Of a DNA stretch of 12,344 nucleotides, positions 6,011 to 12,344 are shown one piece after another. The DNA lies in NCBI GenBank assembly GCA_021160185.1, contig JAGHDA010000370.1, forward strand, positions 1 to 12,344. Direction: 5' to 3'. The translations under genes and the position numbers were made by a program. Under the pieces are notes generated by a model. That model was not told where the DNA came from, did no database searches, and saw only the letters and a program-made list of their open reading frames with translations. The first letter of the stretch is position 1, and each line of letters begins with the position of its first letter. Origin of the DNA: Verrucomicrobiota bacterium. Lineage in GTDB: Bacteria > Verrucomicrobiota > Verrucomicrobiia > Limisphaerales > CAZBKV01.

Positions 6011-7933
6011 ATGGCGATCAAACAACTCACCCAGGAGCAGATCAGGACCTGGACGCTGGCCCAGAAAGACCGCTGGTGGTATGAGAACGTCTGGCGCGGC
6101 GACATGCCGCAGTTGACGCTGCGATCAGCGCTGACGGGAATGTTCCTCGGCGGCGCGCTTTCGCTGACCAATCTCTACATCGGGGCAAAAACCGGCTGGA
6201 CCCTCGGCGTCGGCATCACGTCGGTGATTCTCGCCTTTTCGATGTTCAAGGTGATGAGCTCGCTGGGGCTGGCCGAAGAATTCACCATTCTCGAAAACAA
6301 CTGCATGCAGTCCATCGCCACCGCCGCGGGCTACATGACCTCGCCGATGATCTCCAGCCTGGCCGCCTACATGCTGGTGACCAACCAGACGATTCCCATG
6401 GGAGTGACCATCGCATGGGTGATCGCCATCGCCTCGCTCGGCGTCCTCTTCGCCTTCCCCCTCAAGCGGCGGTTCATCAACGACGAACAGCATCCCTTCC
6501 CCGAAGGCCGCGCGGCCGGGATCGTGATGGACGCGCTCCACTCCGGCGACGCCGCATCGGGCCTGTTCAAGGCGAAGATCCTGGTTGTTGCCGGAGGCAT
6601 TTCGGCCCTGATCAAGTTCTTCCAAAGCAACGTCTTTCCGAAGCTCACCGGCTGGGCGATTCAAATCCCCGAATATCTCGACGGTTGGTTCTACAGCCTG
6701 AGCGCGAAATTCCTCCATTGGACTCCCAGCATCGCCGGGGTGGACCTGCGCCAGCTCACCGTGCGCCCGGACACCGATTTCGTCATGATGGCCGCCGGCG
6801 GGTTGATGGGCATCCGCACCGGGGTTTCCCTCCTCATCGGCGCAATCGTCAACTACATGATCCTCGCCCCGTGGATGATCGTCCGGGGCGACATCCACGG
6901 AACGGCCACAGACGCCGGGGTCCAGTACGGCTTCCGCGCCATCACCACCTGGTCGCTCTGGGGCGGCGTCGCGATGATGACCACCGCCTCCCTGTTGGCG
7001 TTCTTCGCCAAGCCGGCCATCCTGGTCAGCGCCTTCCGCGGCATCTTCCGCCGCAGGGCCAAGGAAGAAGACGCCGACATTCTTAAGGACATCGAACTGC
7101 CGATGAGCCTCTTCGTCCTCGGCATCCCGGTGGTGGGCGGCCTGGTCGTTCTGCTGGCGCATCTCTTTTTCGGCGTGAAGATCTGGCTCGGCGTTGTCGC
7201 CATCCCTTTGATTTTCATCTTCACCCTCATCGGGGTGAACTCGACCGCCCTGACCTCGATCACCCCCACGGGGGCGCTGGGCAAGCTCACGCAGTTGACG
7301 TTCGGCGTCCTGGCGCCGCGGAACATCACCACCAACCTGATGACCGCGGGCATCACGGCGGAAGTGGCGGGCAACGCCTCCAACCTCCTCATGGACATCA
7401 AGCCCGGCTACATGCTCGGGGCCAAGCCGCGCCAGCAGGCCATCGGCCATGTGTTGGGCATTTTCGCCGGGGCGATGGTCGCCGTGCCGATTTTCTACAT
7501 GACGTTCCTCCACGGCGGCCCGCAGCAGCTCCTGACTGAGGAGCATCCGATGCCCGCGGCGGTGATCTGGAAGGCCGTGGCCGAAATGCTCACCGAAGGC
7601 ATCTCGAAACTCGAGCTCTCCGCCCGGTGGGCCGCGCTGATCGGCGGCGTGTTGGGAATCGCCCTGGAAACCGTCAAGCTCCGGACTAAAGGCCGCTTCC
7701 CGATCTCCGCCGTGGGGCTCGGCCTGGCCGCGGTCATCCCCTTCAACACCTGCCTGGCTATGTTCCTGGGCTCGTTCCTCTTCTGGGCGGCGGAGCGGGC
7801 GTTCCGGGATCCGGAAAGCTTCACGCACAAGGTGTTCGTGAAAAACCTGGAGCCTATCTGCGGCGGGGTGATCGCCGGAGGCGCGCTGATGGGCATCCTG
7901 ACCATCATCCTCGAAAACTTCGTCCTCAAATGA
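6011..7933 (+). CDS. OPT family oligopeptide transporter
   Basis: The 640-residue inner-membrane protein has many hydrophobic segments across most of its length, as expected for the OPT family of proton-coupled importers, usually for small peptides. Family hallmarks are N54-LYIGAKTGW-63, the ENNCMQSIATAAGY stretch (95-108) and HPFPEGRAAG (161-170). The length is normal for prokaryotic members. ATG at 6011 has no clear ribosome binding site, like several genes here. It starts 133 nt after the sulfatase stop and ends 79 nt before the ROK gene on the same strand. A nutritional role beside exported hydrolases is reasonable, but the substrate is not shown by the sequence. Confidence 0.93.
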   Translation: MAIKQLTQEQIRTWTLAQKDRWWYENVWRGDMPQLTLRSALTGMFLGGALSLTNLYIGAKTGWTLGVGITSVILAFSMFKVMSSLGLAEEFTILENNCMQSIATAAGYMTSPMISSLAAYMLVTNQTIPMGVTIAWVIAIASLGVLFAFPLKRRFINDEQHPFPEGRAAGIVMDALHSGDAASGLFKAKILVVAGGISALIKFFQSNVFPKLTGWAIQIPEYLDGWFYSLSAKFLHWTPSIAGVDLRQLTVRPDTDFVMMAAGGLMGIRTGVSLLIGAIVNYMILAPWMIVRGDIHGTATDAGVQYGFRAITTWSLWGGVAMMTTASLLAFFAKPAILVSAFRGIFRRRAKEEDADILKDIELPMSLFVLGIPVVGGLVVLLAHLFFGVKIWLGVVAIPLIFIFTLIGVNSTALTSITPTGALGKLTQLTFGVLAPRNITTNLMTAGITAEVAGNASNLLMDIKPGYMLGAKPRQQAIGHVLGIFAGAMVAVPIFYMTFLHGGPQQLLTEEHPMPAAVIWKAVAEMLTEGISKLELSARWAALIGGVLGIALETVKLRTKGRFPISAVGLGLAAVIPFNTCLAMFLGSFLFWAAERAFRDPESFTHKVFVKNLEPICGGVIAGGALMGILTIILENFVLK

Positions 7934-8012
7934 ACAAAAGGCTTCCTGTCCTGAGGCGACGGCCCGGCCGAGCCCATGCCGCGCTTCCGGCGGGAATCGA
8001 GAGAAACAGGAC

Positions 8013-8939
8013 ATGAACGCGCGGTTTCTGGGAATCGAGATCGGGGCCACCAAGCTGCAATGCGCTTTGGGCGACGGCTCGGGCCGCATCGAGCAGATCG
8101 AGCGCGAGCAAGTGAACCCGGAAGCCGGGGCTGCTGGCATCCGCCGGCAAATTGCCTCGGCCTGGCAACGGCTTCGCGCCCGCGGCCGCCCGGCCGCCGT
8201 TGGAGTCGGCTTCGGCGGCCCGGTGGACTGGCGCGCCGGCCGCGTGATCTGCTCCCACCATGTGCCCGGCTGGGACGGCTTTCCTTTGGGGCAATGGCTG
8301 GAGGAACTGGTCGGCGCGCCGGCCGCGGTGGAAAACGACGCCAACACGGCCGCCCTGGCCGAGGCCCTCGCCGGCGCGGGGCGAGACGCCGATCCCCTCT
8401 TCTATGTCACGATGGGCAGCGGGGTGGGCGGCGGCCTTGTCGCAGGCGGCCGCGTCTACCATGGCGCGCCGCCGGGCGAAGCGGAGATCGGCCACGTGCG
8501 CCTGGATCGGGAAGGGACCACCGTGGAGGCGCGTTGCTCGGGTTGGGCGACGGACCGGCGCGTCCGCCGGTTGGCCGCCGAACGGCCCGAATCCGCTCTC
8601 GCCCGCCGCGTCGCCGCCGACCCCGGCCGGGAAGCGCGCCACCTCCTGCCCGCCCTCGAAGAGGGCGATCCGAACGCCCGGAAACTGATCGAGGAAACAG
8701 CCTCGGACCTGGCCTTCGCCCTCTCCCACGTCGCTCACCTTTTTCATCCGGCGGCGATTGTCCTGGGCGGGGGGCTTTCTCTGATTGGCGAGCCGCTCCG
8801 GGCGGCCGTGGCGAAGGCCCTGCCCGACTGGCTTATGAAGGCTTTCCATCCGGGCCCGGAAATTCGCCTGGCCGAGCTGGGCGAGCGAGCGGTCCCCGCC
8901 GGGGCGCTTATCCTGGCGGCCCAGAAAGCGGCCGGCTGA
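8013..8939 (+). CDS. ROK family protein, sugar kinase-like, lacking the zinc motif
   Basis: The 308-residue cytoplasmic protein has the ROK fold: an N-terminal phosphate loop, IEIGATKLQ (8-16, where the family usually has D-I-G-G-T-K), VGFGGPVDW (65-73), the catalytic region VENDANTAALAEA (106-118) with D109 as likely base, the second phosphate motif TMGSGVGGGL (133-142), and EIGH (158-161). There is no N-terminal helix-turn-helix, so it is kinase-like rather than a NagC or XylR type repressor. The usual CxCGxxGCxE zinc motif after EIGH is replaced by EARCSGWATD (172-181), with one Cys left. Zinc-less ROK members exist, so activity is possible but the substrate is uncertain. It starts 79 nt after the OPT gene and converges on the sigma factor gene. 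Confidence 0.88.
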   Translation: MNARFLGIEIGATKLQCALGDGSGRIEQIEREQVNPEAGAAGIRRQIASAWQRLRARGRPAAVGVGFGGPVDWRAGRVICSHHVPGWDGFPLGQWLEELVGAPAAVENDANTAALAEALAGAGRDADPLFYVTMGSGVGGGLVAGGRVYHGAPPGEAEIGHVRLDREGTTVEARCSGWATDRRVRRLAAERPESALARRVAADPGREARHLLPALEEGDPNARKLIEETASDLAFALSHVAHLFHPAAIVLGGGLSLIGEPLRAAVAKALPDWLMKAFHPGPEIRLAELGERAVPAGALILAAQKAAG

Positions 8940-8993
8940 GTCGGTCCGGAAAACCAACCGCGGGCGGGAAAGGGCGCGGCGCGGAGGAGGCGC

Positions 8994-9668
8994 TCAATTC
9001 GCTCCGGCGGCGCCGGAGCTGCCGTGACGGTGATTTTTGAGGGAGATTTTCCGGCGCGGATCGCCGAACCACTTGGTCAGCCGCTCGCGCAGCTCCAGCC
9101 GGGCGCGGAGCAAACGCACTTTGACGTTGCCTTCGGAGATGCCCAGGATGTCCGCGGTCTCCCGCACTGAAAGCCCTTCCATGTCCCGCAACACGAACAC
9201 GATTCGGCGCTTGTCGTCCAACTCGGCCAGGGCCTTCTCGATCAGGCGCATCGCCTCGCGGTTCTGCGCCAGTTCTTCGGGAGACCGCTGCCATACAGCC
9301 ACGGTTTCCGGCAGCGGGAGCCGGTCCAGCTCGATGCAATCTTCCTCCTCGCAATCCAGAGGGGCGGCGTCCAGCCTGCGCCGTTTGCGGAGCGCCTTGA
9401 GCGCGGCGTGGGTGGCGATGCGCAACAGCCACGAGCCGAAGCTGCTTTCCCTGCGGAAACGGGGCAGCCCCTCCAGCGCGCTCATAAAGGTTTCTTGGGC
9501 CACATCCTCGGCCTCGTGGGCATCGCGGAGAATGCGATAGGCGACCGAGTAAACCCGCTTTTCATAGCGGTTGGTCAGATCCTCAAGCGCATCCAGATCG
9601 CCCTCCTGCGCGCGGCGCACGAGCGTCTCTTCCTCGGGCTCCTGGAGATTGACCGCCGGTTCGCTCAC
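8994..9668 (-). CDS. ECF-type sigma-70 family sigma factor
   Basis: The product (224 residues from the GTG at 9668) directs RNA polymerase to alternative promoters. Region 2 spans about 14-82, with AYRILRDAHEAEDVAQETF typical of the -10 binding and core binding helices. Region 4 spans about 140-193, with LSVRETADILGISEGNVKVRL as the helix-turn-helix that reads the -35 element. A Glu-rich linker (104-135) joins them. A short basic tail follows region 4. GTG at 9668 is preceded by GGGGAAG; a TTG at 9698 would add ten residues and has a poorer context. It is the downstream gene of a minus-strand pair, 133 nt after mrp. No anti-sigma factor gene is adjacent, which is unusual for ECF factors, so the signal it answers is unclear. 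Confidence 0.9.
   Translation of the reverse strand: MSEPAVNLQEPEEETLVRRAQEGDLDALEDLTNRYEKRVYSVAYRILRDAHEAEDVAQETFMSALEGLPRFRRESSFGSWLLRIATHAALKALRKRRRLDAAPLDCEEEDCIELDRLPLPETVAVWQRSPEELAQNREAMRLIEKALAELDDKRRIVFVLRDMEGLSVRETADILGISEGNVKVRLLRARLELRERLTKWFGDPRRKISLKNHRHGSSGAAGAN
9001..9019. terminator. Perfect hairpin at the 3' end of the sigma factor gene
   Basis: GCTCCGGC (9001-9008) pairs perfectly with GCCGGAGC (9012-9019) around a 3-base loop. It covers the last codons of the minus-strand sigma factor gene and lies about 60 bases past the stop of the convergent ROK gene. No run of T follows directly on either strand, so it may stabilise 3' ends rather than act as a standard terminator. 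It also encodes a Gly/Ser/Ala-rich tail, which makes chance GC pairing possible. Confidence 0.3.
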
Positions 9669-9801
9669 AAACTTCCCCGCCGCGGGCGCGGCGCGCAACT
9701 GGCTTGGTCCCGGTTCCTCATCCGTCCCTCAGCAAACAGCGTCAGAGTAGCCGTGAACCCTCTTGAGAGCAAGGAAATCTCCGGTTGGGGCCGCGCCGCC
9801 T

Positions 9802-10857
9802 TCAAGAAGCCTCTCCCACGGCTTTCAAGATCTCCTTGGCCGCGTTCTCAAAGGCTTTTGCCGCAGGGGAATCGGGCTTGCCCGCCGTCACCGGCGCCCC
9901 GGCGTCGCCTCCCTCACGAATCTCGACAAAGATCGGGATCTCGCCCAAGAACCGAAGGCCCTGACGCTCTGCCTCGCGCCGGCCGCCGCCGTAGCCGAAA
10001 ATCTCCACCCGCTCGCCGTTGGGCGCGGTGTAGTAGCTCATGTTCTCGATGATCCCCAGCACCGGAGTCTGAACCTTTTCGAACATGGCGATGCCCTTGC
10101 GGACCACGCCCAAAGAAGCCTCCTGGGGCGTCGTCACGATGATGCCTCCGTCCAGCGGCACAGCCTGACACAGCGTCAACTGCGCGTCGCCGGTGCCGGG
10201 CGGCAGGTCCACCAACAGAAAATCCAGCTCGCCCCATTCCACGCCGAAGAGGAACTGCCGAATCGCCTTGTTGATCAACGGCCCCCGCCAGATCACTGGC
10301 TGATCGCCGTCCACCAGAAAGCCGATGCTCATCAGCTTGACCCCGTGGCCTTCGAGCGGCAGCAAGGCGTCCTTCTCGCTCACCTGGGGTCGCTTGTGCA
10401 CGCCCATCATCAGCGGGATCGTGGGGCCGTAGATATCGCAATCCAGCAACCCCACCCGCGAGCCGAGCCGCCGGAGCGCGCAGGAAAGGTTCGCCGCCAC
10501 GGTGGACTTGCCTACGCCGCCTTTGCCGCTGGCTATGGCCAGGATGCGTTTGACGCCTTCGACCCGGCGCTGTTGCGCCCAAGGGTTCGGCCCCTGGCCC
10601 GGATCGGGTTGGCGCACATGCACCTCAACCTCTTCCACTCCCGGCAAAGCCTGCAAAGCCTTCTCGCTGTCAGCCCGGATGCGCGAGCCGATCGCCCTGT
10701 CGCTGGTGCTCAGCTCGATTTCCACCCGCGCCTTGCTCCCTTCGACGCGGATCTCCCGAACCAGGCCAAAGGCTACAATGTCCTTCGAATAGCCTGGGAA
10801 CTTCACCCCGCTCAGCGCCTTCCGCACCGCTTCTTCGGTCAACTGCTCCTTGCTCAT
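9802..10857 (-). CDS. mrp: Mrp/ApbC-type P-loop ATPase for Fe-S cluster handling
   Basis: The 351-residue cytoplasmic protein has an N-terminal DUF59 (MIP18-like) domain (about 5-80) followed by a Mrp/NBP35 ATPase domain. Visible motifs are the deviant Walker A SGKGGVGKST (110-119), the switch region LLDCDIYGPT (137-146), a Walker B-like LLVDLPPGTGD (214-224) and IENMSYY (270-276). Relatives carry or transfer iron-sulfur clusters. The C-terminal CxxC usual in ApbC and NBP35, shortly after ENMS, is absent: the stretch reads TAPNGERVEIFG (277-288). Only three Cys are present and none form CxxC, so cluster binding may differ or be lost. ATG at 10857 was chosen because the family starts with a helix like MSKEQLTEEAVRKAL and AGAGGAAAGAGA lies upstream; the frame runs open to 10908. 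Confidence 0.92.
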   Translation of the reverse strand: MSKEQLTEEAVRKALSGVKFPGYSKDIVAFGLVREIRVEGSKARVEIELSTSDRAIGSRIRADSEKALQALPGVEEVEVHVRQPDPGQGPNPWAQQRRVEGVKRILAIASGKGGVGKSTVAANLSCALRRLGSRVGLLDCDIYGPTIPLMMGVHKRPQVSEKDALLPLEGHGVKLMSIGFLVDGDQPVIWRGPLINKAIRQFLFGVEWGELDFLLVDLPPGTGDAQLTLCQAVPLDGGIIVTTPQEASLGVVRKGIAMFEKVQTPVLGIIENMSYYTAPNGERVEIFGYGGGRREAERQGLRFLGEIPIFVEIREGGDAGAPVTAGKPDSPAAKAFENAAKEILKAVGEAS

Positions 10858-11215
10858 GGTTTCTCTTTCCTCTTCACAATCCGCCCTTCGCATCGGACGG
10901 AACTTCATTTGCCGCTCCGAAACTGCGGCCTGGCCGAAGCGGAAGACGCCCCGACCCTCAACCGCAACGCGGCCGCCCCCGCGGCGTCCGCGACTTCACA
11001 GTTTAGCATAAAGGCTCCCTGCGCGCAGAAGCCAAAGCGCCCGGGCGGCGAAACGCATCCCCTGCCCGGGCCCCGCCCCAAGTTCGAAGGACGTTCCAGA
11101 TCCCGGCGAAGAACGCCGCCGGCTTCTCGCGCACTAAGGGCGGCCCTCCGGCCGCCTTTCCTACCTCTTAAAAAGCGCGTTTCCCAGTTAATCCCCTGGG
11201 GGGAGTAAAATTGTT
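10858..11215. other. Intergenic region between mrp and the small membrane protein gene
   Basis: This stretch of about 360 bases separates two divergent genes. On the minus strand it should hold the mrp promoter; around 11005-11020 the minus strand reads TTTATGCTAAACT, a possible -10 region, but I see no good -35 partner. Nearer the right side is a strong hairpin (11136-11159), described separately. GGGGGGAG at 11198-11205 may be the ribosome binding site of the next gene. No convincing gene or RNA was seen. Confidence 0.5.
11136..11159 (+). terminator. Strong GC hairpin with flanking A and T runs
   Basis: GGCGGCC (11139-11145) pairs with GGCCGCC (11150-11156) around the loop CTCC. The stem extends through a G-T pair and two A-T pairs to AAG at the left and TTT at the right. 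This gives a terminator-like shape readable from both strands, although the T tract is short. A nearly identical core (17 of 18 bases) occurs again at 11857-11874 across the stop codon of a later gene, so it may instead be a dispersed palindrome. Confidence 0.45.
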
Positions 11216-11479
11216 TTGTCTGGAAAAAACAGGGGTTCCCATGAAGCGGCGCAGACAGCCGCCGAGGTTCCCTCGACCAACAGCCCCCAACTCCAAGCCC
11301 TCTTCAAGCGCGAGCCGGCCAGGCGGTCCGCCGCGGGCGCCGGCCGGCCGAAGCGCCGCTCCCCCTCTCCTTCGAAACAAGGGAACCGCCTCCTTTTCTA
11401 CGGCGCGCTGCTCGTCTTGACCGTTTTCTTCCTCGTCGCGGCGCGCATGCGAAGGAAGCGACAAAAGCAAGCATCGTAA
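11216..11479 (+). CDS. Small single-pass membrane protein, unrecognised
   Basis: The 87-residue frame has an N-terminal polar part rich in Ala, Arg, Ser and Pro. One hydrophobic helix follows (LLFYGALLVLTVFFLVAA, about 59-76), then a very basic tail RMRRKRQKQAS. I do not recognise a family. Third codon positions are strongly G or C, like the real genes here. The start is uncertain: TTG at 11216 lies 10 nt after GGGGGGAG, and an in-frame stop at 11189 excludes a start much further upstream. A competing frame starts at TTG 11211 or ATG 11241 and ends at 11420, but its product is low-complexity and has no membrane helix. The basic tail suggests that the C-terminus stays in the cytoplasm. Confidence 0.5.
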   Translation: MSGKNRGSHEAAQTAAEVPSTNSPQLQALFKREPARRSAAGAGRPKRRSPSPSKQGNRLLFYGALLVLTVFFLVAARMRRKRQKQAS

Positions 11480-11518
11480 GCCCGCCCGTCGCCCCAGCGG
11501 CTATGAGAAATGGCCGGC

Positions 11519-11547
11519 TTGACACGGCGAGCCTTCTCAAGGTGAAT
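11519..11547 (+). promoter_or_regulatory. Possible sigma-70 promoter for the His/Cys protein gene
   Basis: A perfect TTGACA (11519-11524) is followed after 17 bases by GTGAAT (11542-11547), which matches the -10 consensus at three of six positions. Transcription would start near 11554, only a few bases before the ATG at 11556, which would make the message nearly leaderless. If the promoter is real, GAGAG before the ATG would not serve as a normal ribosome binding site. Confidence 0.35.
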
Positions 11548-11555
11548 TGAGAGAG

Positions 11556-11876
11556 ATGAGCGATTGGCGCGCCATCGGGTCCGGAAAACGTCCCGCCAGG
11601 CTGAGAGTAGGAGCGGGATTGGCGGCCGCGCTTGTCGTCTTCCTCTCCTTCGCGGCGACGCCGCTTTTCCACAGCGCCCTCCACCCTCATGCCGCGGATC
11701 CGAATCACGTTTGTCTCCTGACAAAGTTCCACAAAGGCGAGGCATGGTCGCCCGCGCCGGCTCCGATTCTTTCCGCGCCCGCGCCCGCGCCGGTTGTTGA
11801 CTCGCCCGTTTCGGAGCGGATCCTTCCGCCCCGGCCTCGTCTCACTCCTCCAAGTTGCGGCCCTCCAGCCGCCTGA
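11556..11876 (+). CDS. Small exported His/Cys protein, possibly metal-related
   Basis: The 106-residue product has a basic start, one hydrophobic segment (about 18-36) that may be a signal peptide or anchor, and then a His-rich stretch, HSALHPHAADPNHVC, with H39, H43, H45, H51 and C53, followed by LLTKFHKGEA. The rest is Pro/Ala-rich and ends in CGPPAA. From memory, small proteins with a similar acidic and His pattern, an HxC motif, a nearby aliphatic-T-x-F stretch and a Gly-Pro-Pro end occur in Verrucomicrobiota, often before outer-membrane protein genes. I cannot confirm this match. Metal binding is inferred from the residues. ATG at 11556 was preferred over the TTG at 11547. The gene lies 76 nt after the small membrane protein gene and 175 nt before the partial gene at the window end. 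Confidence 0.6.
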   Translation: MSDWRAIGSGKRPARLRVGAGLAAALVVFLSFAATPLFHSALHPHAADPNHVCLLTKFHKGEAWSPAPAPILSAPAPAPVVDSPVSERILPPRPRLTPPSCGPPAA

Positions 11877-12051
11877 CCGGCGTCGCCCTTGGGAACGGCT
11901 TTCGGCGAGGGGTTTTCGCCGGAAGCCGGGCTTGACGCTTCTTCTGCAGGGGGGGCTGTCTCGCGCCGGAATTTCCCGGCGCAGCGGCTCCCGCGGCAAA
12001 CCCGCATTCCGTTTTTTAACGCGACAATCAGTAGAGAGAAGGAGGCTTGTT
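11877..12051 (+). promoter_or_regulatory. Structured leader region before the partial outer-membrane gene
   Basis: Two clear hairpins lie here. CGGCGA (11903-11908) pairs with TCGCCG (11916-11921), and GCGCCGG (11963-11969) pairs with CCGGCGC (11976-11982). Neither is followed by a T run, though TTTTTT occurs at 12012-12017 before AACGCGACAAT. A TTGACG at 11932-11937 could be a -35 element, but no good -10 sits at the right distance. I recognise no known riboswitch and no clear Zur or Fur box. Confidence 0.3.
12041..12045 (+). promoter_or_regulatory. Consensus ribosome binding site of the partial gene
   Basis: GGAGG, preceded by GAGAGAA, lies six bases before the ATG at 12052. It is the clearest ribosome binding site in the window and decides the start of the partial gene, despite the long N-terminal region before its hydrophobic segment. 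Confidence 0.75.
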
Positions 12052-12344
12052 ATGCTTTGTCACAGAAATCATCGTTCTTTCAAACGCCCGGACCCTCGCG
12101 CGAACCCAATCCGTTTGCCAGGCCCCAACGGCCGGGGTTTTCCCCGGCTTTTGCGCGCAGGAGGCGCGCTGGCGTGGCTTGGGCTATGGCTTTTCACCGG
12201 AGGGCTCGGCGCGGCCGAAAGCCGACCAGCCGGCGCGCCGCCCTCTTCGGCCCAGGACCAGATTCAGCAACTTCAGGAGCGGCTCCAACAGATCGAGCAA
12301 CGACAGCAGGAGCTCATCCAAACGCTCCAGAAGCAAATCCGTCA
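12052..12344 (+). CDS. Partial exported coiled-coil protein, probably an outer-membrane protein N-terminus
   Basis: The frame is open from the ATG at 12052 to the window end (97 codons and two bases) and continues beyond it. A long basic N-region (1-36) leads to a hydrophobic core, GGALAWLGLWLFTGGLGAAES (38-58, given with its Ala-rich cleavage region). A short Pro/Ala linker follows, then a Gln/Glu/Leu-rich coiled coil (about 68-97) with leucine or isoleucine at heptad spacing. A signal peptide followed directly by a coiled coil is common in porins and zinc- or phosphate-related outer-membrane proteins of PVC bacteria, but other trimeric or periplasmic proteins fit too. The region before the hydrophobic core is longer than usual. 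The preceding His/Cys gene suggests a shared, perhaps metal-related, role. Confidence 0.65.
   Translation, partial: MLCHRNHRSFKRPDPRANPIRLPGPNGRGFPRLLRAGGALAWLGLWLFTGGLGAAESRPAGAPPSSAQDQIQQLQERLQQIEQRQQELIQTLQKQIR

Noticed and set aside
6125..8347. Minus-strand open frame of 740 residues
   Set aside because: It is antisense to the OPT transporter and ROK genes, rich in Gly, His, Asp and Arg with no fold-like pattern.
4456..8939. A defined polysaccharide utilisation system
   Set aside because: Sulfatase, OPT and ROK genes are compatible with glycan use, but no SusC/D-like pair, glycoside hydrolase of known family or sulfatase maturase is present, so this remains a neighbourhood inference.
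9763..11208. Plus-strand open frame of 481 residues
   Set aside because: It is antisense to mrp and shows no domain; mrp has full motif support.
11304..11999. Minus-strand open frame of 231 residues
   Set aside because: Arg/Gly-rich shadow of two plus-strand small genes, with no domain or ribosome binding site.
11877..12051. Cobalamin or other known riboswitch before the partial gene
   Set aside because: Hairpins are present, but none of the conserved core sequences of a riboswitch class I know could be seen.

Overview
The window looks like a GC-rich chromosomal segment from a polysaccharide-degrading Gram-negative bacterium, most likely a Verrucomicrobiota-like member of the PVC superphylum. 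The pointers are an exported DUF4838 protein, an exported formylglycine-type sulfatase, a CvpA-family protein with a long C-terminal extension, a small exported His/Cys protein, and a probable outer-membrane protein. The phylum is an inference; no rRNA or other marker gene is present.

Layout. Positions 1-986 hold no convincing gene. They carry a diverged 134-nt-offset direct repeat, a 74-nt stretch without any C, four different short-period degenerate repeats, and a cluster of GC-rich palindromes. A minus-strand DUF4838 gene (987-2789) is divergent from a plus-strand run of four genes: CvpA-family membrane protein (2978-4357), sulfatase (4456-5877), OPT-family transporter (6011-7933) and ROK-family protein (8013-8939). 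A minus-strand pair follows: an Mrp/ApbC-type P-loop ATPase (9802-10857) and, downstream of it, an ECF-type sigma factor (8994-9668) that converges on the ROK gene. The right end is a plus-strand group: a small single-pass membrane protein (11216-11479), a small exported His/Cys protein (11556-11876) and the 5' part of an exported coiled-coil protein (12052 to the window end).

How the genes may work together. The DUF4838 protein and the sulfatase both have signal peptides, and with an OPT importer and a sugar-kinase-like ROK protein nearby they suggest periplasmic attack on sulfated glycans and uptake of small products. That grouping is inferred from neighbourhood only; the gaps between genes (79-133 nt) do not prove one operon. 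The Mrp ATPase would act in Fe-S cluster handling, but it lacks the usual C-terminal CxxC. The two rightmost genes resemble a small His/Cys exported protein placed before an outer-membrane protein, possibly linked to metal uptake.

I did not find a clearly new multi-gene system. The strongest anomaly is inside the DUF4838 gene. Its codon use and the GC skew of the DNA change sharply near 1772-1799, so the left 1.8 kb may have a different origin from the rest of the window.
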